From positions 1 through 11,685 of the forward strand of contig JBFHER010000111.1 of assembly GCA_041584055.1 (NCBI GenBank): a DNA stretch of 11,685 nt. Reading direction: 5' to 3'. Position 1 is the stretch's first letter, and every line of letters begins with the position of its first letter. Origin of the DNA: JBFHER01 sp041584055. Lineage in GTDB: Bacteria > Bacteroidota > Bacteroidia > Bacteroidales > UBA5342. Position numbers and translations under genes: made by a program. Positions 1-8,094 of this stretch are shown piece after piece. The notes beneath the pieces are model-generated. The model had not been told where the DNA came from. It did not search any database and worked only from the letters and a program-made list of their open reading frames with translations.

Positions 1-296
1 CGAAGATGCGAGACAAAATTCTCCATCGAAAATTCAATGTGTGAGCGCTTCACCTATGATCATTCTTTGTCTTTGATATTAGAAAAATTACACATTGTCC
101 ACATCAGTATCATCCGATCCTATTTTACCGTCGTTTTTATTTAATTGTTGCACAAAGCGACATGTTAATTATATGTAAATATTAACAATTTGCCCTGTTA
201 TAAGTCACAGATCAATGAAAAGTGCACGTTATCATGATGAATTGAAAAATCAAAGTACATTTATTGTGTTCTCAAAGTTAAATAATAGTTATATTA
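1..296. other. AT-rich region upstream of porP with no confident gene
   Basis: No convincing gene is visible here. Frame 1 of the plus strand is open from the window edge to a TAA at 142-144 (47 codons), but its translation resembles no family I know. On the minus strand an ATG at 26-24 could open a gene running off the left edge; only eight full codons are visible, too few to judge. A 7-bp inverted repeat (TGTTAAT at 163-169, ATTAACA at 181-187) lies in the AT-rich part and could be an operator, or could arise by chance at this base composition. Confidence 0.4.
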
Positions 297-328
297 TTTG
301 TTATACTGTAAAAATAGAATTAATTTTG
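297..328 (+). promoter_or_regulatory. Putative Bacteroidota-type promoter of the porP/sprF-like gene
   Basis: TTTG at 297-300 is followed after 20 bases by TAATTTTG at 321-328, matching the known Bacteroidota primary-sigma pattern TTTG-N19/20-TAnnTTTG. Transcription would start near 335, leaving an untranslated leader of about 70 bases before the ATG at 406. The motif is seen directly; promoter activity is inferred. Confidence 0.6.
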
Positions 329-405
329 AAGTAAGAGAAAGTGTGTTCAGAGATATAAGACGAACCACGGAATGCTTTAAAAGGTAAAGGCTAACAACAG
401 GATAA

Positions 406-1467
406 ATGAGAATCAGGATTTTGGTCATATTCGTAACAATGGTTTTGGGAGTGGCTTCCGCACAGGATGCTCATTTTTCCCAATACTATTCTGCGACATC
501 TTACCTGAGTCCATCACTGGCCGGTTCAAGTGGTGAACCTCGTTTATCTTTAAACTACCGGAATCAATGGCCTGGTATGGGTACGGTGTATGAAACAATG
601 CTTGCCACCTACGACATGTATTTTGATTCTTTCAATAGTGGATTGGGCATCATGTTCCTGAGAGACAAAGCAGGTTCAGCAAATTTGTCACAACAGAACA
701 TCGTGTTACAATATTCATATCGATTTCGATTAAACCACAAATGGCAATTAATTCCAGGATTACAGGGGAGTTATGGGATGACTGGTTTAGATTTTAGCAA
801 GCTTCAGTTTGGAGATGCTGTATACAACGGATATCAGTCAAATTATTCCGAAAGCTTATATAACATTTACGATTCAGGGAGTCAAAATGTATCTTACTTT
901 GATTTTGGAAGTTCCTTGTTCCTTTATTCAAAAGACATTTGGTTCGGTATTACAGCGGATCATATCAATCAGCCCAATCAGTCATTTTCAGGACAGGAAG
1001 CAAAATTACCTTTTAAGTTTGTTAGTTTTGGCGGAGCCACAGTATGGCGGGAAAATCCGCGACGAGGAAAACCTGAGAAAACCGTGGTGACATCCTACAG
1101 GTATCAATATCAGAAAAAAGCAAGCCAATTGGATGTTGGTGCTTATTTGTATTTGCCTGAATTTGATTTTGGTATTTGGTATCGGGGACTGCCCATGTTC
1201 GAAAAGAATTCTCCAAGCTATATTAATCAGGATGCCCTCGTCCTGATTTTGAAGTATAAATACGATGGATTTAAGATAGGTTACAGTTACGATATAACAA
1301 TTTCTAAATTGGCCTCACATACTTTTGGATCGCATGAAGTTTCCATTTCATATGAATTGAGTAAACTGAATATCTTCAAGAAACTTGGCAAGAGCCCGGT
1401 GGCATGTTTCGAAAAAGGTTTTGATGGTCGCTACGATACTCACATTGATAGAAGAACCAAATTTTAG
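406..1467 (+). CDS. PorP/SprF family type IX secretion system membrane protein
   Basis: Probable outer-membrane beta-barrel protein of the PorP/SprF family, which is tied to the type IX secretion and gliding machinery of Bacteroidota. The 353-residue product starts with a signal peptide (hydrophobic residues about 5-18, likely cleavage after ASA near residue 19). It is followed by the family hallmark DAHFSQYY and an N/S-P-x-x-AG-like stretch (YLSPSLAG), then NYRNQWPG. The rest alternates aromatic and polar residues, as expected of beta strands. The length is usual for the family. The gene stands alone, without porK/L/M/N or an OmpA-like partner nearby, so it is probably one of several orphan paralogues and its specific substrate or partner cannot be read from context. 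A possible weak ribosome site (AGGA) lies just before the ATG. The assignment to family is firm; the exact role is not. Confidence 0.9.
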   Translation: MRIRILVIFVTMVLGVASAQDAHFSQYYSATSYLSPSLAGSSGEPRLSLNYRNQWPGMGTVYETMLATYDMYFDSFNSGLGIMFLRDKAGSANLSQQNIVLQYSYRFRLNHKWQLIPGLQGSYGMTGLDFSKLQFGDAVYNGYQSNYSESLYNIYDSGSQNVSYFDFGSSLFLYSKDIWFGITADHINQPNQSFSGQEAKLPFKFVSFGGATVWRENPRRGKPEKTVVTSYRYQYQKKASQLDVGAYLYLPEFDFGIWYRGLPMFEKNSPSYINQDALVLILKYKYDGFKIGYSYDITISKLASHTFGSHEVSISYELSKLNIFKKLGKSPVACFEKGFDGRYDTHIDRRTKF

Positions 1468-1581
1468 GAATTGTTTGGTCATTCCTACACAATCAACGCC
1501 GATGTTTCCGGCCTTGCAGATGATGAACGAAGCAGCATTGCAACAAGCAATAATCCGCATTCATCACCAATCATTCTCAAG

Positions 1582-2046
1582 CTATTTCTTCATCATGCGG
1601 TCAATCTGACGCTTATCGTCTTTTTCCCTTAAGGATTGGCGCTTATCGTGTTGTTTTTTTCCTTTTGCAAGTGCAATTTGAACTTTGGCAAAGCCTTTCT
1701 CGTTTAAAAATAGTTTTACAGGAATGATGGTTAAACCACTTTCTTTTGTTTTGCGGTCCAGCTTTTTAATTTCTTTTCTGTTTAACAAAAGTTTCCGTTC
1801 ACGACGGGCTTCGTGATTGTTATACGAGCCATAAAAATACTCAGAGATGTTCATGTTTTTTATCCAGAGTTCATTGTTAGTGATGTAACAATAACTCTCA
1901 ACAAGGCTTGCTTTGCCCATTCGAATCGACTTTATCTCTGTTCCGACAAGTACGATGCCAGCCGTGAACTTTTCGAGAAGCTCATAGTCAAACGTAGATC
2001 GCTTGTTGCGAATGTTGATGTTTTTATCAAGTTTGAGCTTGGCCAT
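1582..2046 (-). CDS. smpB: SsrA-binding protein SmpB
   Basis: SmpB binds the tRNA-like part of tmRNA and brings it to stalled ribosomes during trans-translation, acting in the cytoplasm. The 154-residue product has the family's usual length. Conserved blocks are NKRSTFDYELLEKFTAGIVL near residues 14-33, GTEIKSIR at 35-42, the SYCYI segment at 51-55 and IPVKLF.N..G.AKVQIALAKGKK at 108-131. The basic C-terminal tail (DKRQ repeated twice, ending MMKK) is the part that enters the mRNA channel. The start ATG directly abuts the stop codon of the upstream Yip1-family gene, so the two are probably co-transcribed. No ssrA gene is in the window. The gene is convergent with porP, with 114 bases between their stops and no clear terminator there. 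Confidence 0.97.
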   Translation of the reverse strand: MAKLKLDKNINIRNKRSTFDYELLEKFTAGIVLVGTEIKSIRMGKASLVESYCYITNNELWIKNMNISEYFYGSYNNHEARRERKLLLNRKEIKKLDRKTKESGLTIIPVKLFLNEKGFAKVQIALAKGKKQHDKRQSLREKDDKRQIDRMMKK

Positions 2047-2607
2047 TTAATTTACATTTGGAAGTAGAAAAGTCAAAAGATAACTGCTTAAAACAGGACT
2101 TGCCAGAATGGCAAAAGAGCAGAACAAGACAAAGCCGCCTTTTTGACCTTCATCTACGTTAGTGATGGGCACAACACCTTCCCAAACCACGTAGGCCACA
2201 TAAAGTGAAAGAATCCGTAGGAAAAACAATTCGGGAATGAGATTGGTGATAAATTCAACCACAAAATAAACCGAAGAGGCATAAACCACGAGTGTTAAGA
2301 TTGTATTCTGTTCCTGTGTGACATTGAAGCGTGGCGCAAAAAAACGGATGATGCCCATGGCAAGGAAGATACCCACATAGGAACTCCCAAAGGAGAGAAT
2401 GCCTTCAATTAAAGCATGCTCAAAATTAAAGCCCATTAAAATCAGATCGCCAAGGAACGCGGCCGCTGTGGCAAGACCGATCAGTGGGAGTGCAAAGTTA
2501 TTCACTGCTTTGAATCCTTTCTCCCCATTTTCTAAAATACCCTTCCACTCTTTTTCGGGGGTGATGATCAGATCCTTTGTCCGGATCAATATTTGTTTAA
2601 TATCCAT
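2047..2607 (-). CDS. Yip1-family integral membrane protein
   Basis: A 186-residue membrane protein of the Yip1 domain family. A short cytosolic N-terminus contains a typical TPEKEW motif near residues 17-22. About five hydrophobic helices follow, at roughly 37-57, 64-87, 102-124, 127-145 and 158-182. Bacterial Yip1 proteins are widespread, but no biochemical role is established and I assign none. I chose the ATG at 2607 rather than a GTG at 2622 (which would add five residues), because a TAATTTTG box at 2625-2632 on this strand would put the transcript start close to or downstream of the GTG. The TAA stop is immediately followed by the smpB ATG, indicating an operon. The gene is divergent from miaA. 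Confidence 0.8.
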   Translation of the reverse strand: MDIKQILIRTKDLIITPEKEWKGILENGEKGFKAVNNFALPLIGLATAAAFLGDLILMGFNFEHALIEGILSFGSSYVGIFLAMGIIRFFAPRFNVTQEQNTILTLVVYASSVYFVVEFITNLIPELFFLRILSLYVAYVVWEGVVPITNVDEGQKGGFVLFCSFAILASPVLSSYLLTFLLPNVN

Positions 2608-2641
2608 ACGTATGCTTTTCACGACAAAATTAATATATTTT

Positions 2642-2671
2642 TGGGATTCCTGCTTTTTTAAATGGGATTCC
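2642..2671. repeat. Two TGGGATTCC direct repeats in the divergent yip1/miaA region
   Basis: TGGGATTCC occurs at 2642-2650 and again at 2663-2671, starts 21 bases apart, which is two helical turns. The second copy extends to TGGGATTCCCA, a near-perfect small palindrome. This arrangement could be a binding site shared by the two divergent genes, but no regulator is known and chance cannot be excluded. Confidence 0.35.
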
Positions 2672-2725
2672 CACAGCTCATTTGCCTTTATTTTTGTTAA
2701 TTTGAATGTTTAAAATCAGGCATAG

Positions 2726-3655
2726 GTGTTAAATCCCGAATATAATTTAATAGCAATCATTGGTCCTACAGCATCTGGGAAGACTGGTTTTGCCGTGCAT
2801 TTGGCATCCCATCTGAAAGGTGAAATCATCAGTGGTGATAGCCGGCAGGTGTACCAGGGAATGGACATCGGGACCGGCAAGGACATTGAAGAGTATACGG
2901 TTGATGGAGCATTGATCCCCTATCATTTGATTGATATTGTTCCTGCCGGATCAAAGTACAACGTATATCAGTTTCAAACAGATTTTAACAAAGTGTTTGA
3001 GGCGATACAGACACGGGGTAAATGGCCTGTGCTCTGCGGTGGGACAGGCTTGTACGTGGAGGCGGTTTTAAAAGGGTACAAGTTGCTGAATGTGCCTGTC
3101 AATCATCAGTTAAGAGCCGATTTGGCAGAGAAAAGTCTGACAGATCTGGAGGCGATTCTGAAGAGGTATAAAACATTGCATAACAATACAGATACGGATA
3201 CAGTTAGAAGAGCGATCAGGGCCATAGAAATAGAGGAATATTATTTACAACACGAAAGCGAAACCTTTAATTATCCTGACATAAAACCTTTGCTTATTGG
3301 AGTGGATATCGCGCGGAACCTTCGTCGCGAAAAAATAACAAAGCGCTTGCATCAGCGGCTTGATGAAGGCATGGTGGATGAGGTCAGAACCTTACTGGAT
3401 TCCGGAATTCTTCCTGAAGATCTTATTTATTACGGATTGGAGTATAAATTTTTAACGCAATATGTGATTGGCCAGATTTCTTATGATGCAATGGTGCATG
3501 ACCTGGAGATTGCAATTCATCAATTTGCAAAGAGGCAAATGACCTGGTTCCGGGGGATGGAACGCCGGGGGATGAAGATTCATTGGGTGGATGCAACCCT
3601 TCCCATTGAAGACAAAATAGAATTTGTAAATGAACGACTCAAGCAAAATGTCTGA
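2726..3655 (+). CDS. miaA: tRNA dimethylallyltransferase MiaA
   Basis: MiaA transfers a dimethylallyl group from DMAPP to N6 of A37 in tRNAs that read codons beginning with U. The 309-residue product is near family length. Visible motifs are the P-loop GPTASGKT at 13-20, SGDSRQVYQGMDIGTGK at about 35-51 (catalytic Asp and substrate pocket), GGTGLYV at about 104-110, the RRAIRAIEI block near 160-168, and FAKRQMTWFR near 267-276. The start is GTG at 2726: an in-frame TAG lies directly upstream at 2723-2725 and no ATG occurs before the P-loop, so GTG is effectively forced. The segment YYGLEYKFL replaces the commoner GLxYRE form and suggests a particular Bacteroidota sub-branch of the family. The downstream DUF3820 gene overlaps or abuts the stop. 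Confidence 0.97.
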   Translation: MLNPEYNLIAIIGPTASGKTGFAVHLASHLKGEIISGDSRQVYQGMDIGTGKDIEEYTVDGALIPYHLIDIVPAGSKYNVYQFQTDFNKVFEAIQTRGKWPVLCGGTGLYVEAVLKGYKLLNVPVNHQLRADLAEKSLTDLEAILKRYKTLHNNTDTDTVRRAIRAIEIEEYYLQHESETFNYPDIKPLLIGVDIARNLRREKITKRLHQRLDEGMVDEVRTLLDSGILPEDLIYYGLEYKFLTQYVIGQISYDAMVHDLEIAIHQFAKRQMTWFRGMERRGMKIHWVDATLPIEDKIEFVNERLKQNV

Positions 3656-3881
3656 AATGGATCCAGGGAAAGCCCTGATTGAACTGGCAAATGTTCGCAT
3701 GCCCTTTGGTAAATACAAGGGGAGCTATCTTGTGAATCTACCAGAGCCATATTTGGTTTGGTTTCGGCAAAAAGGGTTTCCTCCTGGAAAACTGGGGCGT
3801 CAACTTGCGGAAATGTATGAGATTAAAGTCAACGGCCTTGAAAACCTGATTCGACCTTTGATCGGAAAAACGCTGTATTGA
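3648..3881 (+). CDS. DUF3820 family small protein
   Basis: A cytoplasmic protein of about 77 residues with the DUF3820 signature: MPFGKYKG, then LPEPYLVWF, KGFPPGKLG, and YEIKVNGLE. The family has no established function as far as I know. Three in-frame ATGs are possible: 3630 (26-base overlap with miaA), 3648 (8-base overlap) and 3657 (one base after the miaA stop). Homologues I recall begin about 13-14 residues before MPFGK, which favours 3657, but nothing in the sequence decides between 3648 and 3657. Tight coupling to miaA implies co-transcription. Confidence 0.85.
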   Translation: MSEMDPGKALIELANVRMPFGKYKGSYLVNLPEPYLVWFRQKGFPPGKLGRQLAEMYEIKVNGLENLIRPLIGKTLY

Positions 3882-3898
3882 TTTAGGGTTTGAGTATT

Positions 3899-3966
3899 CT
3901 TTGCCTTCGCAGTGAATGTTTGCATAGAAGCAAAGCGGATCAGGATTGAAGCATATTTGCTTTCAA
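3899..3966. repeat. Two inverted repeats between the convergent DUF3820 and ywbE genes
   Basis: Two imperfect hairpins lie in the 122-base convergent gap. The first pairs CTTTGC(C)TTC at 3899-3908 with GAAGCAAAG at 3927-3935. The second pairs TTGAAGCA at 3946-3953 with TGCTTTCAA at 3958-3966 around a TATT loop. Neither has a good T-run on either strand, so they may be a weak bidirectional terminator or unrelated to termination. Confidence 0.4.
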
Positions 3967-4003
3967 TAACGTTCCTAAAATAATAATTTATCTGAATGAA
4001 GTA

Positions 4004-4210
4004 TTACGCATCGGAATGGAGGATGTTTTTTACACGTCCCACTTCTCCTGTTTCCAACTGAACTTTTATTCCGTGGGGATGTGTTGGCGATTTGGTAAGC
4101 AGCCGCTTCACAAAGCCATGGGTTAATTCACCCGTCCTTTGATGGTGTTTTTGTACAATTTCTACTTCGCTTTCAATTTTAATATCTTTTCTGTAAGTCC
4201 CGTTTTTCAT
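4004..4210 (-). CDS. YwbE family protein
   Basis: A 68-residue basic protein matching the small YwbE family (DUF2196) known from Bacillus subtilis and many other bacteria. Recognisable blocks are the early RKDIK, E.EIV.K..QRTGEL.HG, LTKSPTHPHGIKVQLE and the closing GEVGRVK. The pattern suggests a small beta-barrel-like fold, but I know of no proven function. It begins 26 bases after the stop of the U32-family gene and probably shares its transcript. It is convergent with the miaA-DUF3820 pair. Confidence 0.9.
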   Translation of the reverse strand: MKNGTYRKDIKIESEVEIVQKHHQRTGELTHGFVKRLLTKSPTHPHGIKVQLETGEVGRVKNILHSDA

Positions 4211-4236
4211 AAGATGTGTGATTTAAAAAAGTTGGA

Positions 4237-6063
4237 TTATGCCAGTCGGATTGTCATCATGCAGTTCCTGCAATCAAAGCCAAGTTTGTACTTCCGGTTT
4301 TCATCCTGCAGATAAAGTGGTTCGGGCGGTGTTTCCCTTGCATCTTGAAAGCGTTGACAATATCCCATTTCATATTTAATGCAGTAACGGGTTGTCATGA
4401 GTAGCTGATCTTCTTGCGCGTTGCTTATTTCCAGTGCTTTTTCTTGTTTTTTAACCCCGTGATCTTTATAAAACTGCTCGGCTTTTTTGTTGGCAATGTT
4501 TTCAGAGAAGTCAAGCTTTTCGGCTGGAAATGGGACCGGATCTGTTTTGCGGATGATGGTTTTGCGCTTGTAGGTTGTTATTCTGTAAGCTTCATGTTGT
4601 TCAAACAGGGATCGACGTATTTCATTGAGTTTGCCCATGCGAAAGAAATAAGAATCCATAGAAGCAATGTCAACACTGGTGATTTGAAACATGCTTTCGC
4701 CGGATTTTGACAGTTGTTTTTTAAAATTATTTAGTGCCAGCGCCGCATTTGTAGCTCGTTCATCAGGTTTTAATACTGAATAGGCCGAGGATAGATTGTC
4801 TTCATCCTTAATTGTAAATAATAGCTTGTCATCCTTTTGTGAAACATTAATCTTAGCCTTTATTTTACGTAGAGACTTATCTGCCTCCAGTCTTTTTGTG
4901 AATTCATGATCATAGTTTCGATACAATGCCAATCCTTTTTTAAGCATGGACGAATCACTCACCCGGATTTGTCCGTCTTCAACTTTTTCGGCTCTTATGC
5001 CATGCAATTTGTTGTCATAAATAAAACAAAGACCATCTCCATTGTTGAGTTTTTCATTCAATTTGGCTTTCAGAATGCCTTGTCCAACCGAAGTTACGAA
5101 ACCAATGTGTTTTCCCATTGATTTAGGGGAATGACTGTTTACCATACCCTTTGTTCTATCCATCAGAAAATAGGTGGTGCTTCCCCGGTTAAAACTTCGC
5201 TCAGGGTCCGGATCGAATGAAATGGAGGTATGACCGGAGGATGCTTTTATGTATTTTGTGTTTGCTACCAGCACCTGATCCAGTTTTTGCCGGTAATAAC
5301 TAACAACGTTTTTGACATAGTTAGCGTCCTTAAGGCGACCTTCAATTTTAAGGCTCATTACACCTGCATCCAGCAATGTTTTCAAATGGTCTCCCAGATT
5401 CAGATCTTTCAATGATAAGAGATGGCCATCTGTAACAATGCGATTTCCCCTGGCATCAAGCAGATGGTAGGGATGACGGCACATTTGGGCACATGCACCC
5501 CTGTTTGCACTTCTTCCTGTTATTGTTTGACTGAAATAACATTGTCCGCTCAGACTAACGCATAAAGCACCATGTACAAAATATTCAAGGTCAGTTTTTA
5601 TATGCTGACTTATATTTCTGATCTCCTTAAAAGATAATTCTCTGGCCAATACGATGCGCTCCAGTCCCAGTTGATCTAAAAATTGAATTCTCTCCAGGTC
5701 GAAATTATTGGTTTGCGTGCTGGCATGGAGTGGGATGGGTGGGATGTTCATTTTAAGGATTCCCATGTCCTGTATGATGAGTGCATCAACGCCGGCATTG
5801 TACAATTGATGAATCAGCCTTTCAGCATCTTCCAGCTCATCATCGAACAGGATGGTATTCAGGGTAACAAAAGTTTTTGCCCGGTATTTATGCGCGTATT
5901 GCACCAGTTTTTCGATGTCAGCTACCGAATTTGAGGCGGCAGCTCTTGCGCCGAAACGATCTGCGCCAATGTACACGGCATCGGCACCATAGTTAATGGC
6001 AAGGCATCCTGACTCCAGATTTTTTGCTGGTGCCAGCAATTCTATGGATTTCTGTTCTTTCAA
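4237..6063 (-). CDS. Peptidase U32 family protein, RlhA (YdcP)-like, TTG start
   Basis: A 608-residue U32-family protein. Despite the peptidase name, studied members of this size class, such as E. coli RlhA (YdcP), act in hydroxylation of cytidine 2501 in 23S rRNA; that function here is inferred. The N-terminal domain starts with the hallmark IELLAPAKN and continues with GADAVYIGADRFGARA. The cysteine cluster Cys168, Cys175, Cys191 and Cys195 sits around GRSANRGAC and could ligate an iron-sulfur centre. RLKDANYV near 243-250 is also conserved. A central region of the DUF3656 type follows, and the C-terminus carries a further cysteine set (CIKYEMGYC, CRNC). The start appears to be TTG at 6063: no ATG occurs upstream before an in-frame TGA at 6091-6093, and IELLAPAKN normally lies within ten residues of the start. 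Confidence 0.88.
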   Translation of the reverse strand: MKEQKSIELLAPAKNLESGCLAINYGADAVYIGADRFGARAAASNSVADIEKLVQYAHKYRAKTFVTLNTILFDDELEDAERLIHQLYNAGVDALIIQDMGILKMNIPPIPLHASTQTNNFDLERIQFLDQLGLERIVLARELSFKEIRNISQHIKTDLEYFVHGALCVSLSGQCYFSQTITGRSANRGACAQMCRHPYHLLDARGNRIVTDGHLLSLKDLNLGDHLKTLLDAGVMSLKIEGRLKDANYVKNVVSYYRQKLDQVLVANTKYIKASSGHTSISFDPDPERSFNRGSTTYFLMDRTKGMVNSHSPKSMGKHIGFVTSVGQGILKAKLNEKLNNGDGLCFIYDNKLHGIRAEKVEDGQIRVSDSSMLKKGLALYRNYDHEFTKRLEADKSLRKIKAKINVSQKDDKLLFTIKDEDNLSSAYSVLKPDERATNAALALNNFKKQLSKSGESMFQITSVDIASMDSYFFRMGKLNEIRRSLFEQHEAYRITTYKRKTIIRKTDPVPFPAEKLDFSENIANKKAEQFYKDHGVKKQEKALEISNAQEDQLLMTTRYCIKYEMGYCQRFQDARETPPEPLYLQDENRKYKLGFDCRNCMMTIRLA

Positions 6064-6078
6064 GCAAACAAAGGTAAT

Positions 6079-6108
6079 AAAAAAGCCACCTCAAAAAATG
6101 AGATGGCT
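6079..6108 (-). terminator. Rho-independent terminator after groEL
   Basis: Read on the minus strand, AGCCATCTCA pairs with TGAGGTGGCT (10 bp including one G-U pair) around a five-T loop, followed directly by six Ts. It lies 25 bases after the groEL stop codon and 15 bases before the TTG of the U32 gene, so it separates the two transcripts. Confidence 0.93.
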
Positions 6109-6133
6109 CTTTGAAAGTATTTTAGATGTATGA

Positions 6134-7762
6134 TTACATCATTCCTGGCATTCCGCCTCCACCCATTGGTGGCATGGCAGGCTCGTCTGATTTTTCTTCG
6201 ACAAGTACACACTCTGTGGTGAGCAACATGCCGGCGATGGATGCAGCGTTTTCAAGCGCGATGCGGGTTACTTTTGCAGGATCAATTACACCAGCTTTAA
6301 GCAAGTCTTCGTAAACATCGGTACGTGCGTTATAGCCATAAGATTCTTTGTGTTCTTTTACGTTTTGAACAACAACAGCACCTTCTCTACCTGCATTTAG
6401 AACTATCTGACGCATTGGCTCTTCGATGGCACGTTTTACGATTTCCATACCCGTGGTTTCATCTTCGTTCTCACCTTTTGCACCTTCAAGTGCGCTGATG
6501 GCACGAATGAAAGCAACACCTCCACCGGAAACAATTCCTTCTTCAACAGCAGCGCGGGTTGCACTTAAGGCATCGTCAACACGGTCTTTCTTTTCTTTCA
6601 TTTCAACCTCAGAAGCTGCGCCGATGTACAATACTGCAACACCACCAGCTAATTTAGCCAAACGTTCCTGAAGTTTTTCACGATCGTAATCTGAGGTCGT
6701 TTTTTCAATCTGAGATTTAATTTGTCCAACACGTGCTTCGATGGCTGATTTATCTCCGGCACCATTTACAATGGTTGTATTCTCTTTGTCAATGGTTACC
6801 TTTTCAGCAGTTCCAAGCATTTCAATGGTTGTTGCTTCCAATTTCAGACCTTTTTCATCGCTGATAACAACACCACCGGTTAACACTGCAATGTCTTCCA
6901 GCATTTCTTTCCGACGGTCACCAAAGCCTGGGGCTTTAACAGCAGCAACTTTCAGGGAGCCACGTAAGCGGTTCACAACAAGCGTCGCCAAAGCTTCACC
7001 ATCAACATCCTCTGCAATAATCAACAAAGGACGACCGGTTTGAGCTGTTGCTTCAAGAACGGGTAGAAGATCTTTCATTGTAGAAATCTTCTTGTCGTGG
7101 ATAAGAATGTATGGATTTTCTAAATCAGCTTCCATTTTCTCGGTATCCGTGATGAAGTAAGGAGAAATATATCCACGATCAAACTGCATTCCCTCAACAA
7201 CCTCAACAGTTGTTTCGGTGCCTTTTGCTTCTTCAACCGTAATCACCCCTTCATTCTTTACCTTGTCCATTGCTTCTGCAATCAGTTTCCCGATAGTTGC
7301 GTCGTTGTTTGCAGAAATTTTAGCAACGTTCTCGATCATTGCATTGGTGTTGCAAGGCTTGGCCTGACTTTTTATATTATCAATAACAATTGATACAGCT
7401 TTGTCAATGCCTCGTTTTAAATCCATCGGATTTGCACCCGCTGTCACGTTCTTTAAACCAACAGCAATGATGCTTTGTGCTAAAACTGTTGCAGTTGTTG
7501 TTCCGTCACCAGCATCATCTCCGGTTTTGGAAGCAACTTCCTTAACCATTTGTGCACCCATGTTTTCATATGGATCACTTAGCTCAATTTCTTTTGCAAC
7601 AGTAACACCATCCTTTGTCATTTGTGGTGCACCAAATTTTTTCTCAATGATTACATTGCGACCTTTTGGTCCCAGTGTTACTTTAACAGCATCTGCCAAT
7701 TTATCCACACCCTTCTTGAGCATGTCGCGTGCTTCAATGTTAAATTTTATTTCTTTAGCCAT
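6134..7762 (-). CDS. groEL: Chaperonin GroEL (Hsp60)
   Basis: The 60-kDa chaperonin subunit, which forms double heptameric rings and folds proteins with ATP and GroES in the cytoplasm. The 542-residue product has full family length and starts MAKEIKFN. ATP-site residues are present: GPKGRNV near 31-37, Asp51 in KDGVTVAKE, GDGTTTATVLAQ at 85-96 with Asp86, and the DDALSATRAAVEEG block supplying the Asp equivalent to E. coli Asp398, then GIVSGGG. The C-terminus ends in the usual Gly/Met-rich tail (MPPMGGGGMPGMM). It follows groES by 20 bases, the usual groESL operon, and is closed by a strong terminator. No sign of degeneration or a second copy in this window. Confidence 0.99.
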   Translation of the reverse strand: MAKEIKFNIEARDMLKKGVDKLADAVKVTLGPKGRNVIIEKKFGAPQMTKDGVTVAKEIELSDPYENMGAQMVKEVASKTGDDAGDGTTTATVLAQSIIAVGLKNVTAGANPMDLKRGIDKAVSIVIDNIKSQAKPCNTNAMIENVAKISANNDATIGKLIAEAMDKVKNEGVITVEEAKGTETTVEVVEGMQFDRGYISPYFITDTEKMEADLENPYILIHDKKISTMKDLLPVLEATAQTGRPLLIIAEDVDGEALATLVVNRLRGSLKVAAVKAPGFGDRRKEMLEDIAVLTGGVVISDEKGLKLEATTIEMLGTAEKVTIDKENTTIVNGAGDKSAIEARVGQIKSQIEKTTSDYDREKLQERLAKLAGGVAVLYIGAASEVEMKEKKDRVDDALSATRAAVEEGIVSGGGVAFIRAISALEGAKGENEDETTGMEIVKRAIEEPMRQIVLNAGREGAVVVQNVKEHKESYGYNARTDVYEDLLKAGVIDPAKVTRIALENAASIAGMLLTTECVLVEEKSDEPAMPPMGGGGMPGMM

Positions 7763-7782
7763 TTTTATATATGTTTTATCAA

Positions 7783-8052
7783 TTATACGATTGCTAAAAT
7801 GTCTGACTGGCGCATGATCAGGTAGTCTTCGCCATCAATATTCAGTTCTGTACCGGCATATTTTCCGTAAAGAACGGTATCTCCTACTTTGACTTCCATC
7901 ACTTCATCTTTGGTTCCGGGACCTGCAGCAATAATTTCTCCTTTTTGAGGTTTTTCCTTTGCTGAGTCAGGAATGATGATTCCACTCGCAGTTTTCTCTT
8001 CTGCCTTTGCAGCTTTTACGACAACTCTGTCAGCTAACGGTTTGATATTCAT
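7783..8052 (-). CDS. groES: Co-chaperonin GroES (Hsp10)
   Basis: The lid of the GroEL chamber, forming a heptameric cap. The product is 89 residues, slightly shorter than the usual 90-97 but complete. It shows the opening IKPLADRVVVK, the mobile loop EEKTASGIIIPDSAKEKP at about 18-35 with the hydrophobic GroEL-binding tripeptide III at 25-27, and the closing YGKYAGTEL, DGEDYLIM and DILAIV. It is the first gene of the groESL operon. Its leader lacks a CIRCE repeat and a TAnnTTTG box and has an unusual TTGGCA element and an inverted repeat, both listed separately. Confidence 0.98.
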   Translation of the reverse strand: MNIKPLADRVVVKAAKAEEKTASGIIIPDSAKEKPQKGEIIAAGPGTKDEVMEVKVGDTVLYGKYAGTELNIDGEDYLIMRQSDILAIV

Positions 8053-8094
8053 CTTTTATAGATTTTTTAGTTATAAATTTAGTTTTATTACGTC

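Noticed and set aside
271..280. Minus-strand TAACTTTG box (CAAAGTTA on the plus strand) as a promoter toward the left edge
   Set aside because: No TTG or TTTG occurs at 19-20 bases upstream, and no supported minus-strand gene follows in the window.
1348..1609. ORFs on both strands in the porP-smpB convergent gap
   Set aside because: They overlap the ends of porP and smpB in other frames and resemble no family.
1582..1646. Repeated GCTTATCG segments near the smpB 3' end
   Set aside because: They encode the repeated DKRQ of the basic SmpB tail, which is normal for the family.
2625..2643. TAATTTTG (minus) and TATTTTTG (plus) boxes as promoters of yip1-smpB and miaA
   Set aside because: Each has a good -7-like element but no -33 partner at the right distance, so I did not call them as promoters; they remain possible.
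3882..4003. A small gene or RNA in the convergent gap after DUF3820
   Set aside because: Only two weak inverted repeats are present; no coding potential or known RNA pattern was seen.
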